In this document: in pieces, positions 1-7,917 of the stretch
How positions within the stretch are numbered: the first letter of the stretch is position 1
Layout of the letters: each line of letters begins with the position of its first letter
Source: an uncultured Fodinibius sp.
Lineage (GTDB): Bacteria > Bacteroidota > Rhodothermia > Balneolales > Balneolaceae
Assembly (NCBI GenBank): GCA_913057775.1
Contig: CAJXOG010000001.1
Coordinates: 558,001-622,000, forward strand
Reading direction: 5' to 3'
DNA length: 64,000 bases
The notes under the pieces: generated by a model
Database searches by the model: none
Told to the model about the DNA's origin: nothing
The model's input: the letters and a program-made list of their open reading frames with translations, nothing else
Translations under genes and position numbers: made by a program

Positions 1-1025
1 TCGATCGTAGTGGTATCTACCTGGATTACTTCATTGATCGTCTGGTAACGCGTCAGTGCCTGGCGGTACTCAATACGGGCTTTCTGGAGTTCGGTTTGCG
101 GGATCGCCTCTTTTTCATACAACCGCTTGGATCGATCCAGGTTGGCCTTGGCCAGCTCCAATTCCGATTGGGCATTGATAAATTGCTGGGCGTAATTGTC
201 GCCGCCGCCCGATTGGATGGCAGGATTCAACACCGCCATCGTGGTACCTTTTGACAGCTGCTGACCTACCACGGGTAGGTTCCTATTTTGGCTGGACAGG
301 ATGATGCCTGAAAAAGGAGCGGAAACAACGGCCTGGCTATTTTGTGCCGCTATAATTTCCCCGGTGGCATCTACGGTTCGGGTAAGCGTTCGTTGTTGTA
401 CCTCTTGGGTAGCAAAAGGGATATCCCACTGCTGCTCTTTTAAAAAGGTAATAAGGTTAGGATCTTCCTCGGCGTGCCCTTGGGGCACCTCGTCAGCCGA
501 ATTGCAGACTGGGATTCCGTTGACCTGTAACGTGTCATTCACCATTCCCTGAATGATGATCGTAAGGTCGTACCGTCCTGCTCGATCAAAGACGACATCA
601 GGGCCATAAATTCCAGGAACTTGAACTTCCGTTTCAGTGAGGGCCCCTTCGTTGCCTCGTTCTGAGCTAAACACAAACTGCACTTCGGATTCAGAAATAG
701 GCTGAAAGTCAGAAAGTCGAGTGAGATGAACGGCGAAGGTAGCTTCCTGTCCTACAATCAGTTCAGGATATTCCATGAACAGTTCGGTCTTATCTGTCCA
801 TTGGGTAATGACCCCAGCCCCCTCCAGTTGAGGTTCTCCCTCCTGGTGCTCGTGACCGGATTCTCCATCATGGGAATGGCCATGATTTTCTTGGGCTTGC
901 TGAGTGGTTTGCTCATGGGTATGATCGCCTTCTTCACCATGCGTATGCCCTTCGTCGCTCGCACCCCCGCACCCTATCATCACCAGGGATATACTAAGTA
1001 TGATTACCGCTATAAGTTGTTTCAT
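1..1025 (-). CDS. RND heavy-metal efflux periplasmic adaptor (CzcB/CusB-like), partial
   Basis: Membrane-fusion subunit that would link an inner-membrane RND pump to the TolC-type channel encoded just upstream. The gene starts at ATG 1025-1023 and runs off the left edge, so the C-terminus is missing (about 341 codons present). A lipoprotein signal ends in VMIGC (Cys19), followed by a His-rich stretch with motifs such as GHTHGEEGDHTHE, a beta-rich N-terminal region, then the adaptor core: VVSAPFSGII lipoyl-like hairpin and a coiled-coil stretch (AQSELELAKANLDRSKRLYE). The His-rich leader resembles the neighbouring small lipoprotein at 1070-1366. The pump gene itself is presumably beyond the window. 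The metal is not identifiable from sequence; zinc, cobalt, cadmium or copper are all possible. Confidence 0.88.
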   Translation of the reverse strand, partial: MKQLIAVIILSISLVMIGCGGASDEGHTHGEEGDHTHEQTTQQAQENHGHSHDGESGHEHQEGEPQLEGAGVITQWTDKTELFMEYPELIVGQEATFAVHLTRLSDFQPISESEVQFVFSSERGNEGALTETEVQVPGIYGPDVVFDRAGRYDLTIIIQGMVNDTLQVNGIPVCNSADEVPQGHAEEDPNLITFLKEQQWDIPFATQEVQQRTLTRTVDATGEIIAAQNSQAVVSAPFSGIILSSQNRNLPVVGQQLSKGTTMAVLNPAIQSGGGDNYAQQFINAQSELELAKANLDRSKRLYEKEAIPQTELQKARIEYRQALTRYQTINEVIQVDTTTI

Positions 1026-1069
1026 TGCATCAAAATTTGTTCGTAATAAATTTATTAGATGACTGAGAA

Positions 1070-1366
1070 TTAATGACTGTGTTCCTCATCTCCATGTGAA
1101 TGGGTATCCTCTTCATGGGTATGATCCCCGTCTTCTCCATGGCTGTGGTCACCTTCTTCATCATGGGTATGCATAGAATCATGGTCTGCGGAATGGTCAC
1201 CACCTCCAATACGGACGGCATCGCTACTATCCGTAGTTGATTGTTGAGCAGGAGCTTCATGCGTGTGATCCCCCTCTTCGCCGTGGCTATGCCCCGAATC
1301 ATCCGAGCCACATCCGGCAATTGTTATTCCTGCTGCAATTGAACAAATAAGAAGTAAGCGTTTCAT
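1070..1366 (-). CDS. small His-rich lipoprotein of the metal-efflux operon
   Basis: A 98-residue protein beginning MKRLLLICS at ATG 1366-1364. A longer reading from 1423 overlaps the upstream gene and lacks a signal sequence at its start, so I prefer the inner start. The signal peptide ends in TIAGC (lipobox, Cys19). The rest is almost entirely His/Asp/Glu/Gly repeats (GHSHGEEGDHTHE, DHSHGEDGDHTHEEDTHSH), a low-complexity metal-binding pattern. It lies 3 bp after the CzcC-like gene and 44 bp before the adaptor gene, so all are probably co-transcribed. Inferred role: periplasmic metal buffering or hand-over to the adaptor, whose N-terminus carries the same motif. No named family recognised. 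Confidence 0.8.
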   Translation of the reverse strand: MKRLLLICSIAAGITIAGCGSDDSGHSHGEEGDHTHEAPAQQSTTDSSDAVRIGGGDHSADHDSMHTHDEEGDHSHGEDGDHTHEEDTHSHGDEEHSH

Positions 1367-1370
1367 AGTA

Positions 1371-2609
1371 TTAGTTGTTTTGAGAGTTAGAAATTCGTCC
1401 TGCGGATTGTACGTTGAGTTCAAAAAGTGCTTGGTTATAATCGGCTATGGTTTCGTAGGTCATCGTCTGTCCATCGACAAAAGCCTGGGTGGCATCGAGA
1501 AGTTCAACCAGCGAATACCGGCCCTGTTGATAGGCAGCGCGTGCCGCTTCCAGCATTGACCCGTCCATCGCACCCTCTTGCATCGAGGTCCACTGCTCCA
1601 ACACAAGTTCTACTCGTTCGTAGGCCGTGGAAACCTGATTCTGCACCGTCTGCTGCTTTAAGGTCAGTTCGGTCTGGCGCGAACGGGTTTGCGATCGGGT
1701 GATCGTTACATTGCCCCGGGTTTGGTTAAAGATGGGGAGCTTGATGGTCCCACCGATGACAAATCCTTCCGCCCCGTCTGACTGCTGCTTGTATCCAACA
1801 TTTAGGTTCAGATCGGGCAGGCGATCTCGTTTTTCAACTTTGTATTGCAGTTCAGAGGCGGCGACTATTTGCTCCAAGGCGGCCAGATCGGCCCGATTGG
1901 CAAGAGCATATTGAATCAGGGTCTGCTCTTGTAGGTTGATGGGCTCAACCATCAGGCTATCGGAAGGCTGGATTTCGGTATCCAGCTTTTGCCCCGAAAA
2001 CAAAAAGGTGGCCAGCCGATTGCCTGCCTGGGTACGGTTCAGCCGCACCTGGTCGCGCTGTTTTCGATAGCGACTGAGCTCTACGTTAAATCGCTGTACT
2101 TGCAGGCCGGAAAAACTACCTTCCGACTGGCGGGCCTTGGCAGCGGAACGGGCTTTGCGTATAACGTCCAGCGCCTGATTATAGATTTCCAGCTGTTGTG
2201 ACAGCTGCCAGTATTCAACATACAACGATTTTACCTGTCGTATCAGCTGAAGCCGATCGTACTCAAATTGTAGTTCGGCCGCCTTTTGTGATTTGGAAGC
2301 TCGTTGATTACGCAGAAAGGGCTGCCCCAGCAACTCTATAGGCTGCGAGAGCATGTAGGTCGTTTCCTCGTAGTCAATGCTACCGGCATTGAGCTGTTCG
2401 CGATTCACGCTAATCTCTGGATTGGGATACGCTTTGTACCGAATTGATTCTCCCTGCTTGCGCAACCGGTCATATCGGGCCAGTTCTTGTTGCAGACTGT
2501 TCTGTTTAAAAAGCTCGACGGCTTCATCAAGCGTAATAGATGTTGATTGTGCATGGACCAACGCCGGTAATAATACCAGCAATAGCGTCCACTGGATATA
2601 CCTTATCAT
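1371..2609 (-). CDS. TolC-family outer-membrane efflux channel (CzcC-like)
   Basis: Outer-membrane channel component of a tripartite metal efflux pump, 412 residues from the preferred ATG at 2609 (MIRYIQWTLLLVLLPALVHA signal peptide). A start at 2657 would prepend 16 residues with no signal function. Typical OEP features: LDEAVELFKQNS near the N-terminus, PNPEISVNREQ, long alpha-helical repeats (AKARQSEGSFSGLQVQRF, ARAAYQQGRYSLVELLDA) repeated in two halves, and NLNVGYKQQSDG beta strands. Length matches CzcC/CusC relatives. It is followed by the His-rich lipoprotein and the adaptor, giving the order channel, His-rich protein, adaptor. Metal specificity cannot be read from this protein. Confidence 0.88.
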   Translation of the reverse strand: MIRYIQWTLLLVLLPALVHAQSTSITLDEAVELFKQNSLQQELARYDRLRKQGESIRYKAYPNPEISVNREQLNAGSIDYEETTYMLSQPIELLGQPFLRNQRASKSQKAAELQFEYDRLQLIRQVKSLYVEYWQLSQQLEIYNQALDVIRKARSAAKARQSEGSFSGLQVQRFNVELSRYRKQRDQVRLNRTQAGNRLATFLFSGQKLDTEIQPSDSLMVEPINLQEQTLIQYALANRADLAALEQIVAASELQYKVEKRDRLPDLNLNVGYKQQSDGAEGFVIGGTIKLPIFNQTRGNVTITRSQTRSRQTELTLKQQTVQNQVSTAYERVELVLEQWTSMQEGAMDGSMLEAARAAYQQGRYSLVELLDATQAFVDGQTMTYETIADYNQALFELNVQSAGRISNSQNN

Positions 2610-2667
2610 GGTGGTTGAAGTGTAATTAATTAATACGGTTAGAAAAGGAAGTCCCAAAAAAGGAAAA

Positions 2668-3108
2668 TTAAGCTATAGGAGGGCCGCGTCGGGAAAGACA
2701 AGAAAGGTGATATTGGTTTCCTGCCGGCCTAGGTGGAGGCAGATCAAACAGTGTCGGCGACTGCTGAAACATTACATTGACGGCATCAGAACCAGCATCC
2801 AAACCAACAACAATAAATAACTGAACATCGGGACTCAGCTGGTATGGGGAGGTCAACGTCCCAATAATATTATTGGCTGTGCTTACCTCGTGCTGATGGG
2901 TATCATCTTCTTGGTTGTGATTAGCCTGCATGGGCTCATCATGACTCTGATGGGCATGGAGATGAGCATGAACATCAAGATGGCTGCTAATATGAATGTC
3001 TAAATCGTGAAGATGAGCCCCTTGCCCAAATAGTACGCAGAAAAGGGTTGCTGCTACAATCAGCAGACTTGTAGCAATTTTGGTGGTATGTTTATTGCTG
3101 TTAAACAC
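2668..3108 (-). CDS. His-rich exported protein at head of metal-efflux operon
   Basis: A 146-residue protein with an N-terminal hydrophobic segment (residues about 11-30), followed by a dense His region (HLHDLDIHISSHLDVHAHLH, then HQSHDEPMQANHNQEDDTHQH) and a conserved-looking proline-rich end (FDLPPPRPAGNQ). It is the first gene of the metal-efflux run, 58 bp ahead of the CzcC-like gene. I do not recognise a named family. The His content and position suggest periplasmic metal sensing or buffering (inference). No regulator gene is visible next to it. Confidence 0.75.
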   Translation of the reverse strand: MFNSNKHTTKIATSLLIVAATLFCVLFGQGAHLHDLDIHISSHLDVHAHLHAHQSHDEPMQANHNQEDDTHQHEVSTANNIIGTLTSPYQLSPDVQLFIVVGLDAGSDAVNVMFQQSPTLFDLPPPRPAGNQYHLSCLSRRGPPIA

Positions 3109-3160
3109 CTTAAAGGATAGATAGAAAGGGGGTCAATATCAAAGTAGGATATTAGCAATA

Positions 3161-3194
3161 AAAAAGGCCTCACCTTAAATGATGAAGCCTTTTT
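3161..3194 (-). terminator. rho-independent terminator after tRNA-Asn
   Basis: Read on the minus strand, AGGCTTCA and TGAGGCCT pair (one G-T wobble) around a short loop and are followed by TTTTT. It starts immediately downstream of the tRNA 3' end, so it ends the tRNA transcript. Confidence 0.8.
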
Positions 3195-3195
3195 G

Positions 3196-3267
3196 CTCCC
3201 CGGGTAGGATTCGAACCTACGACCCATCGGTTAACAGCCGATTGCTCTGCCGCTGAGCTACCGAGGA
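3196..3267 (-). tRNA. tRNA-Asn: tRNA-Asn (anticodon GTT)
   Basis: A 72-nt cloverleaf on the minus strand. The acceptor arms TCCTCGG and CCGGGGA pair over 7 bp (one G-T), the D arm is GCTC/GAGC, the anticodon stem ATCGG/CCGAT encloses CTGTTAA with anticodon GTT, and the T arm GTAGG TTCGAAT CCTAC is canonical. The discriminator is G; CCA is not encoded (the next bases on the minus strand are CAAAAA). It has its own promoter and terminator, separate from truA. Confidence 0.97.
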
Positions 3268-3310
3268 ATGTAACTCTTTAAAATATATTTCAACCGTTTC
3301 AAAGAGAGGA

Positions 3311-3342
3311 CAAATATAATGGATTAAGGCAACTTAAGTCAA
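3311..3342 (-). promoter_or_regulatory. Bacteroidota-type promoter of tRNA-Asn
   Basis: On the minus strand, TTGAC (3342-3338), a 19-bp spacer, then TATATTTG (3318-3311). This matches the -33 TTTG / -7 TAnnTTTG consensus known from Bacteroidota. The predicted start point lies about 37 nt upstream of the mature tRNA. The -33 element overlaps the stop codon of truA. Confidence 0.7.
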
Positions 3343-4088
3343 GAATTATTTTGGCTTTTTTCGAACTTAACTTTTTCCAAAATAAGTCCTTGAGCAGCAG
3401 CTCCGTGACCGTTCTTTTGTTTGCTGGGCTTTTCAATCATATCTACAAAATTCTCCAAAGTTCGCTTACCCTTCCCGACCTCTATCATCGTCCCTACCAA
3501 CCGGCGTACCAGGTGACGAACAAAGCGGTTGGCCTCGATATGATAACAGAGCAGATAATCATCTTCCGTAAAAGATGAGTGCCTGACCTCACAAACCGAA
3601 TCCGGATTTTCATTATCGGGCTTCGTGAAGCTGTCAAAATTGTGTGTGCCTTCCACCTTTTGTGCACAATAATGCAACGCATCCAAATCTAGATCATCAA
3701 GTACCATTTCTGATACAGATCTCAGTAATGGCGCTGGCCTGCGTATTATTTGATACCGGTAGCAACGCGACGTAGCATCAAAACGGGCATGGAAATCATC
3801 CGAAACCTGCCGTATATCCCACACAGCAATATCATGCGGCAATACACCCACAAGAGCATATAGCATTTTCCCGGGATCCAAGGTATCCGGGAAGTCAAAG
3901 TGAGCCACCTGCTCTTCGGCATGTACGCCACTGTCTGTACGCCCCTGCCCGATCACGTCAATGGGATGAGGCAAAATTTGGGATAGTGCAGACTCAATCT
4001 CTTCCTCCACAGTATTGCTATTGGGTTGTTTTTGCCAACCACTGTATCGAGTGCCGTTAAATTCTATTGAAATTTTATATCGCGGCAT
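3339..4088 (-). CDS. truA: tRNA pseudouridine(38-40) synthase TruA
   Basis: Converts U38-U40 of tRNA anticodon arms to pseudouridine in the cytoplasm. Family hallmarks: FNGTRYSGWQKQPN near the N-terminus, catalytic Asp52 in GRTDSGVHA, HFDFPD, DDFHARFDATSRCYRY, and the RFVRHLVRRLVGTMIEVGKG region near the C-terminus. The 249 residues fit the family. The start at 4088 lies 3 bp after the stop of the upstream DUF5683-like gene. Its stop overlaps the tRNA-Asn promoter. Confidence 0.96.
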   Translation of the reverse strand: MPRYKISIEFNGTRYSGWQKQPNSNTVEEEIESALSQILPHPIDVIGQGRTDSGVHAEEQVAHFDFPDTLDPGKMLYALVGVLPHDIAVWDIRQVSDDFHARFDATSRCYRYQIIRRPAPLLRSVSEMVLDDLDLDALHYCAQKVEGTHNFDSFTKPDNENPDSVCEVRHSSFTEDDYLLCYHIEANRFVRHLVRRLVGTMIEVGKGKRTLENFVDMIEKPSKQKNGHGAAAQGLILEKVKFEKSQNNS

Positions 4089-4091
4089 TCG

Positions 4092-4742
4092 CTAAAAATT
4101 TATCCTTAGATTGGCAACCAGTCCGTCATCATATTGATACGGAGACAAAAACAGAGAACTACTCGCAGTATTTGATTTCTGCTTCTTCTTGGCTCGATTA
4201 TAGGCGCTTATTCCACTAATCACGCGATTAACAACCATCAGTCCCAGTAGTGCAGGTAATTGCTGATCTATGCTTTCAAAACGACTCCGCAAATCTCGAT
4301 ATTTCTGTCGATCGGCACTGTCTGTCCACTGCCAGCGATTCTCGGGCACATCTTCAAAAAGCTGATCCCAATTACGGCTGCGAGCCTGGTAATCATTATA
4401 GGCTTCCAGGCTGTTATAATCCCCAACAGCCAACTGAAACTGTCGGCTGCGTCCCGCTATAGGAACACCCGCCTGCTGACGTCCGTAAACAAACCAATTT
4501 TGCTGAAGATTATTTGAGTGGATCGAAAAGCCCGCGAAACTAAGAATTAAAACCGCATCAGCACCAAGATGATACTGACCACGCTGCCAATTATTGTTAT
4601 CCACGTGATGATGTCCCCAGCCGGGAACGGCCAGCGATTTTAGAAATGCTACTTTGGGATCGGGTTGTTGCGCCATTGACCGGTCAACACTTGCTGCAAC
4701 AAATGCTATCATCAGCAAAAAAACCGGGATATACAGACGCAT
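4092..4742 (-). CDS. DUF5683-like exported protein
   Basis: A 216-residue protein with a signal peptide (MRLYIPVFLLMIAFVAAS...MAQQ). The SLAVPGWGHHHVDNNNW segment resembles the PGWGQ-type motif at the start of DUF5683 proteins, followed by two hydrophobic segments (about 58-73, 'ADAVLILSFAGFSIHS', and 163-180, 'LPALLGLMVVNRVISGIS'). The C-terminal LSPYQYDDGLVANLRINF looks like the last strand of an outer-membrane or periplasmic protein. It sits between ccmF (2-bp gap) and truA (3-bp gap). Function unknown. A second, longer relative is at 45062-45952. Confidence 0.7.
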   Translation of the reverse strand: MRLYIPVFLLMIAFVAASVDRSMAQQPDPKVAFLKSLAVPGWGHHHVDNNNWQRGQYHLGADAVLILSFAGFSIHSNNLQQNWFVYGRQQAGVPIAGRSRQFQLAVGDYNSLEAYNDYQARSRNWDQLFEDVPENRWQWTDSADRQKYRDLRSRFESIDQQLPALLGLMVVNRVISGISAYNRAKKKQKSNTASSSLFLSPYQYDDGLVANLRINF

Positions 4743-4744
4743 AA

Positions 4745-7240
4745 TTAGGTCGATTTTTTTCGTTCTCTATCCCAATGTCGGAAAATAGAAATGCTAAATC
4801 CAGCCATCAGCAAAAAGGTACCAAGCCAAACGATAGAAATAAACGGTTTTTCTTCGGCAACGAGCAACACCCATTGATCTTCAACCTGGGTATCGATTCC
4901 GCGTATTTTAAGATCAATACCACCATTTGAGGGATCTACGCTCGTAAACTGGATGCTTGCTTCATCATAACCGGGTATAGAAATGGGTGGAGCATACGTC
5001 CAGTTTTCACCGTCCTTTACATAGATAGAAAACAGCGGTCTGATAGGAACCGAAGAATCACTTCCCCGCTGTGTTAACTCAAGGTTGGCTCGAACAGCAA
5101 CAATGGTACTGTCTTGCAATTGCTGATCATCTGCCTCCTCATAATCATTAAAGGTAAGATCAAATGCTCCCACCTTAATAGTTTCACCGCGGCCGATATT
5201 TACTTCCTGCACCTGCACAGAATCATCTTCTGCGGTTGATGCATTGCCTCTTCGCTTCGCTGCAGCTTCTTTGGCTTCATCATTCCTTCGCTCTACAAAT
5301 GAACTTCCCGCTACGTATAAATAAATATCACTCATCAAACCGGTACGTACATCCGGATCAACCGACCACTGGATGTCAGATTGCGAAGAAGATGACAACA
5401 TCGGATACACCTGCGGATTCAATACAAATTGTTTTCCTTCCCCATCGGCAGGCTCAAACTTGATGCGATACTCCTGCTGGCCGGGACGCTCTTGGTCTTT
5501 AAGGGTATAACCTTCATACGTGACTTTATAGCGGTCATCAATAATCTTTGGCTGATTTAACTTTAGCTCCAGAAAATCTACTTTCTGTGTCTTCTGAAAT
5601 CCCTGCTCATCGGTTACTTCTCCCCGTTCAATGGCAGCATTATATTTTTTTACGGATTCATCCAACAACATCTCATTGTAGGCCGAAGAAGCCAATATTC
5701 CGAGCAGAAGAACGCCAAAACCAACATGACTTAGTGCTCCTCCAATAAGTAAGGGTTTTTTGCGGACCAGGCGATACATAATCACAGAATTTCCAATCAC
5801 AGCAAACCAAGCTGCCAATAGAAATACCATATAATAGATATCACGAACATCCCCTATTATAATGGTAGCCAGTGTTGCAACGCAGGTTATCGCAACCGGC
5901 CATAACAGGTCAGCGGCCAGCGATTCTGCATCTTGACGTTTCCAGAATAAAAACTGCCCTAATACCGTCATGATAGCAGCAATAATAGCCAGCGGCATCG
6001 TCCATTCGTTATAAAAGCTGACTTCAGGTGGCGTAGGATTTTCCACAAATAGACGCCCAATTATCGGCGAACTTGTCCCCAGTATAATTACAAGTCCAAT
6101 CAGAAAGAGCATCATCGCTCCCGCAAAAGTCATAAACTCGCGGCTCAAAAATTTGGACTCATTCTCCTGCGATGGCAACTCTTTGTACCGATAGAAAAAT
6201 AATCCTAAACCAATAATCGTGACCGCTCCCATAAATACTACGAGCTGACTATAAAGTCCTAAATCAACAAAGCTGTGCACTGAAGAATCAGCCAGAATAC
6301 CGGAACGCGTCAAAAAGGTCTCATAAACAATAGCTACGTAAGCCAGAATCGCAAAAATGATGGAGGCCTTTTGCGAGGTCGAGCTTTTGCGCTGAATAAT
6401 CATAGTATGGATACCTGCTGTACCCAGCAGCCAAGGCACAAAAGAGGCGTTTTCAACGGGATCCCAAGCCCAGTATCCGCCAAATGAAAGGGTGACGTAT
6501 GCCCAGTATCCCCCTAGAAAAATAGCTGTTAGTAATGCAACGTTGGCGCCCAATGTCCACGGCAGCGCGTGATCTACCCACTCATTATATTTGCGCTTCC
6601 AGAGGGCGGCCATCGCAAAACAGTACGGCACTGTCATCATGGCAAAACCCACAAATAGAATGGGCGGATGAATCATCATCCAGGGACTCTTAAGCAGATC
6701 GTTCAATCCTTTTCCATCCTGCGGTACGAAATCCGGATTGGATTGCAAGAACGGAGCGTTGGGCATGGCCTCAGCCAGCGAACGGAATGGTGAAGCTCCC
6801 AGCTGGAAGTCGCCAATAGAAATACCTGATACCATCGACAGTAAAAAAATCTGCGTGAGCGTCAGAAAAAAGAGTACCGGCCCGCGGTATGGTTCCCGAG
6901 TCCATTTCATCAACCCCAGTCCAATGATGATGGAGAACAGAATCCAAAGCATAAAACTGCCCTCCTGTCCCCCCCAAAAAGCTGATATCAGGTATTTGAG
7001 CTGCAGGTCACTGCTGGTATAATTATAGACATAATAGAAATTGAACTGGTTTGTAAGAATAACATAGAGCAGCAATCCAGAAGCAATAAGTAGGAATACT
7101 CCCTGTAAGCCGAATAGCCAATTCGATATTTTAAAGTGCTTATTCGTATCGTTTTGAGCATATATAAAGTATCCAATAGCCGCCAGTATTGCACTTACAA
7201 ATGCGGCATTGATGAAAAGGTCTCCTAAAAATCCAATCAT
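4745..7240 (-). CDS. ccmF: cytochrome c-type biogenesis protein CcmF (heme lyase)
   Basis: Integral-membrane subunit that attaches heme to apocytochrome c in the System I maturation pathway. The 831 residues contain many membrane spans, the WWD heme-binding region at about 254-270 (GGYWAWDPVENASFVPW), and conserved AFWGGQEGSFMLW and MMIHPPILFVGF segments carrying a candidate heme-ligand His. The protein is longer than E. coli CcmF (about 650 residues) because of a large soluble periplasmic region (about 560-790) before the last membrane helix (WLGTFLLMAGFSISIF). It follows ccmE by 6 bp. CcmG/CcmH are not in the window. Confidence 0.93.
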   Translation of the reverse strand: MIGFLGDLFINAAFVSAILAAIGYFIYAQNDTNKHFKISNWLFGLQGVFLLIASGLLLYVILTNQFNFYYVYNYTSSDLQLKYLISAFWGGQEGSFMLWILFSIIIGLGLMKWTREPYRGPVLFFLTLTQIFLLSMVSGISIGDFQLGASPFRSLAEAMPNAPFLQSNPDFVPQDGKGLNDLLKSPWMMIHPPILFVGFAMMTVPYCFAMAALWKRKYNEWVDHALPWTLGANVALLTAIFLGGYWAYVTLSFGGYWAWDPVENASFVPWLLGTAGIHTMIIQRKSSTSQKASIIFAILAYVAIVYETFLTRSGILADSSVHSFVDLGLYSQLVVFMGAVTIIGLGLFFYRYKELPSQENESKFLSREFMTFAGAMMLFLIGLVIILGTSSPIIGRLFVENPTPPEVSFYNEWTMPLAIIAAIMTVLGQFLFWKRQDAESLAADLLWPVAITCVATLATIIIGDVRDIYYMVFLLAAWFAVIGNSVIMYRLVRKKPLLIGGALSHVGFGVLLLGILASSAYNEMLLDESVKKYNAAIERGEVTDEQGFQKTQKVDFLELKLNQPKIIDDRYKVTYEGYTLKDQERPGQQEYRIKFEPADGEGKQFVLNPQVYPMLSSSSQSDIQWSVDPDVRTGLMSDIYLYVAGSSFVERRNDEAKEAAAKRRGNASTAEDDSVQVQEVNIGRGETIKVGAFDLTFNDYEEADDQQLQDSTIVAVRANLELTQRGSDSSVPIRPLFSIYVKDGENWTYAPPISIPGYDEASIQFTSVDPSNGGIDLKIRGIDTQVEDQWVLLVAEEKPFISIVWLGTFLLMAGFSISIFRHWDRERKKST

Positions 7241-7246
7241 GAAATG

Positions 7247-7648
7247 TTAACTCTTTGAGGGCATTGCTTTTTGAAATTCGGCTTCGTCGGCATTGTTGTA
7301 TTTAGATGGGCATTTCATCAGCATATCATTGGCATAAAAAACACCGTTTTGCATCTCACCGATTACAACCAACTGATCAGCCTCCTCGAAATTATTGGGC
7401 TTGGGCTTGGGATAAACAACACGACGAACATTGCCGTCCTCATCTTCCATATAAAAGGAAAACTGCTTGGTCTCCATAGAAAATCCATACTCTTCCGAGT
7501 CATCCCATTGTCCTACCACGTGGGCCCCTTCCATTCCTGCAGCCTGTTCAAAATTCACGTACGTACTGATACTGTTTCCGAAATTATACATCAGCAGTGA
7601 TGTAAATCCGACTATAGCAATGATTCCGATAATCAGTTTAGGTTTCAT
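7247..7648 (-). CDS. ccmE: cytochrome c maturation heme chaperone CcmE, CxxxY variant
   Basis: Periplasmic heme chaperone that receives heme at CcmC and delivers it to CcmF. It is 133 residues: an N-terminal membrane anchor (about 4-21) and a beta-barrel OB-fold domain. The usual heme-binding HxxxY is replaced by C113-P-S-K-Y117 (FYANDMLMKCPSKYN), a known minority form described for Desulfovibrio and archaeal CcmE. The ATG overlaps the stop of the preceding small gene (ATGA, 4 bp). See the finding on the altered CcmE/CcmC pair. Confidence 0.88.
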   Translation of the reverse strand: MKPKLIIGIIAIVGFTSLLMYNFGNSISTYVNFEQAAGMEGAHVVGQWDDSEEYGFSMETKQFSFYMEDEDGNVRRVVYPKPKPNNFEEADQLVVIGEMQNGVFYANDMLMKCPSKYNNADEAEFQKAMPSKS

Positions 7649-7917
7649 GGCGTTCCTTCTACGTTAGACTTTTCAATTTCTTCTTCCAGTTTACTCACTT
7701 TTTTATCTACCCGGATAATAAAAAACAGCAGCACAAACCAAATAATAAGACTGACGCCTAGTACTATAAAAATGAGGTCATAGGAGGCCGCCGTTTGAAT
7801 GAGTGGACTTGCCTGATCCAATCCGGCAGTGCCATCCCACTTTTGGGAGTAACTTTCTGTCAATGTATCAACGGCAGCAACAGTATCTTCTTGTGCCTGA
7901 GTTAATAAAAATTTCAT
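7645..7917 (-). CDS. CcmD-like small membrane protein
   Basis: A 90-residue protein with one membrane helix (about 48-68, LIFIVLGVSLIIWFVLLFFI), a positively charged and coiled-coil-like tail (RVDKKVSKLEEEIEKSN), and a polar N-terminus. Size, topology and location between ccmC and ccmE, overlapping both by 4 bp, match CcmD, which in E. coli helps release holo-CcmE from CcmABC. It is longer at the N-terminus than E. coli CcmD (about 70 residues). Assignment rests mainly on context. Confidence 0.75.
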   Translation of the reverse strand: MKFLLTQAQEDTVAAVDTLTESYSQKWDGTAGLDQASPLIQTAASYDLIFIVLGVSLIIWFVLLFFIIRVDKKVSKLEEEIEKSNVEGTP

